Assembly: GCA_016206675.1 (NCBI GenBank)
Contig: JACQRD010000073.1
Coordinates: 1-6,239, forward strand
Origin: Candidatus Omnitrophota bacterium
Lineage (GTDB): Bacteria > Omnitrophota > Gorgyraeia > Aquiviventales > Aquiviventaceae
Reading direction: 5' to 3'
Length of the DNA: 6,239 bases
The notes under the pieces: model-generated
Told to the model about the DNA's origin: nothing
Database searches by the model: none
The model's input: the letters and a program-made list of their open reading frames with translations, nothing else
Program-made: the position numbers and the translations under genes
Part shown: positions 5,194-6,239 of the stretch, piece after piece
How the letters are laid out: each line of letters starts with the position of its first letter
Numbering within the stretch: position 1 is the first letter of the stretch

Positions 5194-5517
5194 GTGGTCA
5201 CGCTTAAAAGCTCCCGTAGATTTCTCGCCGTTCATCAGCGCGGTCGCTGGCTCCACAGCCCTTGCTTGTCGCTCGGGTGGCTGCCCAGCGGAGAGCGTGG
5301 CGTGCGCGTGGGCATCCGGACACGGCGCGGCATGAAAGGAGCGGTGGTGCGCAACCGCCTGAAGCGGCAGCTGCGGGCAGCGCTAATGTCGATGCAACCT
5401 CAAGTACGACAACAAGTTGACATGATTTTTGTGCTCCATCCTCCCAAGGGAGTCGCCACGACTCAGCAGTTGGAATCCGAAGCAGCGCAACTATGCCGTC
5501 GGGCAAAACTTCTCTAG
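5194..5517 (+). CDS. rnpA: ribonuclease P protein component
   Basis: RnpA is the protein cofactor of RNase P, which matures the 5' ends of tRNAs. From GTG 5194 it is 107 residues, near the family norm. The N-terminal LKSSRRFLAVHQRGRWL matches the RnpA 'L....F..V...G' segment. The hallmark RNR motif is intact in GAVVRNRLKRQLRAAL (about 49-64). The later DMIFVLHP strand and the C-terminal LESEAAQLCRRAKLL helix also fit. Just before the RNR motif, the usual SKKVG-type stretch is replaced by the more basic RTRRGMKG. No strong Shine-Dalgarno precedes the GTG and no ATG is available, so the exact start is uncertain by a few codons. It follows rpmH by 34 nt and overlaps yidD by 25 nt. Confidence 0.94.
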   Translation: MVTLKSSRRFLAVHQRGRWLHSPCLSLGWLPSGERGVRVGIRTRRGMKGAVVRNRLKRQLRAALMSMQPQVRQQVDMIFVLHPPKGVATTQQLESEAAQLCRRAKLL

Positions 5518-5726
5518 CCGTCCGTGCCATCATTGGCGCGGTCCGATTGTACCAGCACAGCGCATCAATCGTTCTCGGCCGTTCATGTCGATTTCTACCA
5601 AGTTGCTCATCGTATGCAATACAAGCCATTGCTAGAAAAGGAGTTAGAAAAGGTTTATGGCTTACCGTGCTCCGGCTGCTCCGTTGCCATCCCTTCTGCG
5701 CCGGAGGTTTTGACCCGGTTCGATGA
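5493..5726 (+). CDS. yidD: membrane protein insertion efficiency factor YidD
   Basis: YidD is a small inner-membrane-associated protein that aids Sec/YidC-dependent membrane insertion. The product has 77 residues, normal for the family. The hallmarks are IGAVRLYQ near residue 14, CRFLPSCSSYAIQAI (about 32-46), RKGLWLTVLRLLRCHP, and the terminal GGFDPVR. The conserved cysteines in CRFLPSC are intact. The gene starts inside rnpA (25-nt overlap), as is common. Its TGA stop (5724-5726) overlaps the left end of structured element 3. Without that element the stop would overlap the yidC start as ATGA. Confidence 0.96.
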   Translation: MPSGKTSLAVRAIIGAVRLYQHSASIVLGRSCRFLPSCSSYAIQAIARKGVRKGLWLTVLRLLRCHPFCAGGFDPVR

Positions 5727-5842
5727 TCCCACCACCCGGTTGTCGCAGCACGTCCACAACCATGCCGCGTACCACGTGCCGCGATCGCGGCAGACGCCGC
5801 AAGTCCCGCCGTGCGGCGGGACGCAACCAGGTGGTGGGATGA
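5723..5842 (+). CDS. possible small coupled ORF spanning element 3 (MIPPP...QVVG)
   Basis: A 39-residue frame starts at ATG 5723-5725, overlapping the yidD stop (ATGA), and ends at TGA 5840-5842, overlapping the yidC start (ATGA). It begins MIPPPGCRSTSTT, has an Arg-rich second half and ends NQVVG. The ends repeat those of the frame in copy 1. Interior residues are unrelated, and codon positions are constrained by the hairpins, so a selected peptide is not demonstrated. Its likely significance is coupling: it would let ribosomes from yidD run through the element to yidC. Confidence 0.3.
   Translation: MIPPPGCRSTSTTMPRTTCRDRGRRRKSRRAAGRNQVVG
5726..5840 (+). repeat. structured palindrome-bounded element, copy 3
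   Basis: This 115-bp element lies between yidD and yidC. The 17-bp terminal inverted repeat is ATCCCACCACCCGGTTG (5726-5742) and CAACCAGGTGGTGGGAT (5824-5840), with one C-A mismatch. Arm 3 is perfect: GTCCCGCC-GTGC-GGCGGGAC (5803-5822). The left interior differs from the other copies. CGCAGCACGT (5744-5753) pairs with ACGTGCCGCG (5774-5783) with one mismatch, followed by GCGGC-AGAC-GCCGC (5787-5800). The 16-nt palindrome TGCCGCGATCGCGGCA (5777-5792) is an alternative fold. The element is flanked by TGA (5724-5726 and 5840-5842) and supplies the Shine-Dalgarno and ATG of yidC. Confidence 0.85.
5829..5838 (+). promoter_or_regulatory. Shine-Dalgarno site of yidC, inside element 3
   Basis: AGGTGGTGGG lies directly before ATG 5839-5841. 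It is the right terminal repeat of element 3 and would pair with the left repeat (5728-5737) except for one C-A mismatch. It fixes the yidC start. Confidence 0.78.
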
Positions 5843-6239
5843 CGGAACGGCGCGTGCTGCTTGCCTCCATTCTTTCAATCCTTTGCGTGAGTCTCTATTC
5901 CCAGGCGCTGATGCGCACCACCAAGCAGCGCGCAGCGCAACAGATCGCGCAAATCCCGGCGGCCTCGCCGACGCTGCTGATGCCAGCGAAGATTGACGCC
6001 GTGCTGCCCACGCTTGAGGAACCTACGGTGACGGTGGAGTCTGGAACGCTTCGACTTGAGATCGGAGCGACCACCGGAAGCGTCAGGAGCGCGGTGCTGA
6101 AAGAGTTTCGTAACGCTGAGCAGACAGCTCCGTTGCAGTTTGATGCGCCTATCCCGATCCTCTCACTCCAATCGGCGGATGGGAAAATCAACATAGAGAG
6201 CGTTCGTGTCACAGGAACTCGAACACTCATCAATGGTTC
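5839..6239 (+). CDS. yidC: membrane protein insertase YidC, N-terminal part
   Basis: YidC inserts and folds inner-membrane proteins, alone or with SecYEG. The window holds the first 133 codons. Residues about 5-24 (RVLLASILSILCVSLYSQAL) are hydrophobic and fit TM1. An Ala/Gln-rich linker follows. From about residue 63, the segment with VTVESGTLRLEIGATTGSVR resembles the start of the periplasmic beta domain of the Gram-negative type of YidC (usual pattern: an edge strand, then G-x-x-x-x-x-L-K-x-F/Y). The insertase TM core is outside the window. The start is fixed by the AGGTGG site ending element 3. The position after yidD is the standard order and supports the call. The presence of a periplasmic domain suggests a diderm bacterium. 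Confidence 0.9.
   Translation, partial: MTERRVLLASILSILCVSLYSQALMRTTKQRAAQQIAQIPAASPTLLMPAKIDAVLPTLEEPTVTVESGTLRLEIGATTGSVRSAVLKEFRNAEQTAPLQFDAPIPILSLQSADGKINIESVRVTGTRTLING

Noticed and set aside
1781..5840. CRISPR array or integron attC sites
   Set aside because: The copies are kilobases apart at different genes and lie on both strands. There are no regular spacers, and no GTTRRRY/RYYYAAC core sites are present.
5204..5878. A 224-codon minus-strand frame across rnpA, yidD and element 3
   Set aside because: Three well-supported genes on the other strand explain this stretch, and the translation has no family features.

Overview
This window is the chromosomal replication-origin neighbourhood of a GC-rich bacterium. 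Two gene blocks diverge from a short control region at about 4800-5018. Leftward on the minus strand run dnaA, dnaN, dciA (DUF721), a small RemB-like gene and gyrB, which leaves the window at position 1. Rightward on the plus strand run rpmH, rnpA, yidD and yidC, which leaves at 6239. All identifiable proteins are housekeeping. The phylum cannot be fixed from this sequence. The absence of recF between dnaN and gyrB, and the divergent rpmH and rnpA proteins, suggest a lineage outside the usual model groups.

Replication block: DnaA (initiator), DnaN (sliding clamp), DciA (helicase loading) and GyrB (supercoiling) are tightly packed. gyrB carries an intein that starts exactly after the TOPRIM motif EGDSAGG; only its first 87 residues are inside the window. 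Between the two blocks lie two back-to-back sigma70-type promoters, both with a 17-bp spacer and a perfect TATAAT, and a cluster of DnaA boxes over the dnaA start codon.

Ribosome/RNase P/membrane-insertion block: L34, the RNase P protein, YidD and YidC, in the widely conserved order.

The unusual content is a family of three structured, palindrome-bounded elements of 112-127 bp, at 1781-1907 (minus), 4909-5020 (plus) and 5726-5840 (plus). Each starts, in the direction of the gene it precedes, with TGATCCCACCACC and ends with GGTGGTGGGATGA. The right end supplies a Shine-Dalgarno sequence (AGGTGG) and the ATG of the next gene (RemB-like, rpmH, yidC). The left end would pair with that site and hide it. 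The interiors differ in sequence but keep internal hairpins, and the last arm shows four compensated base pairs. Each element is flanked by TGA. Removing one element plus one TGA leaves TGATG at dciA/RemB-like, ATGA at yidD/yidC and an intact ATG at rpmH. The NTG-to-TGA distance across each copy is a multiple of three, giving a small coupled frame beginning (M/V)IPPP. The family may be a mobile palindrome specialised for start codons, a translational control RNA, or both.
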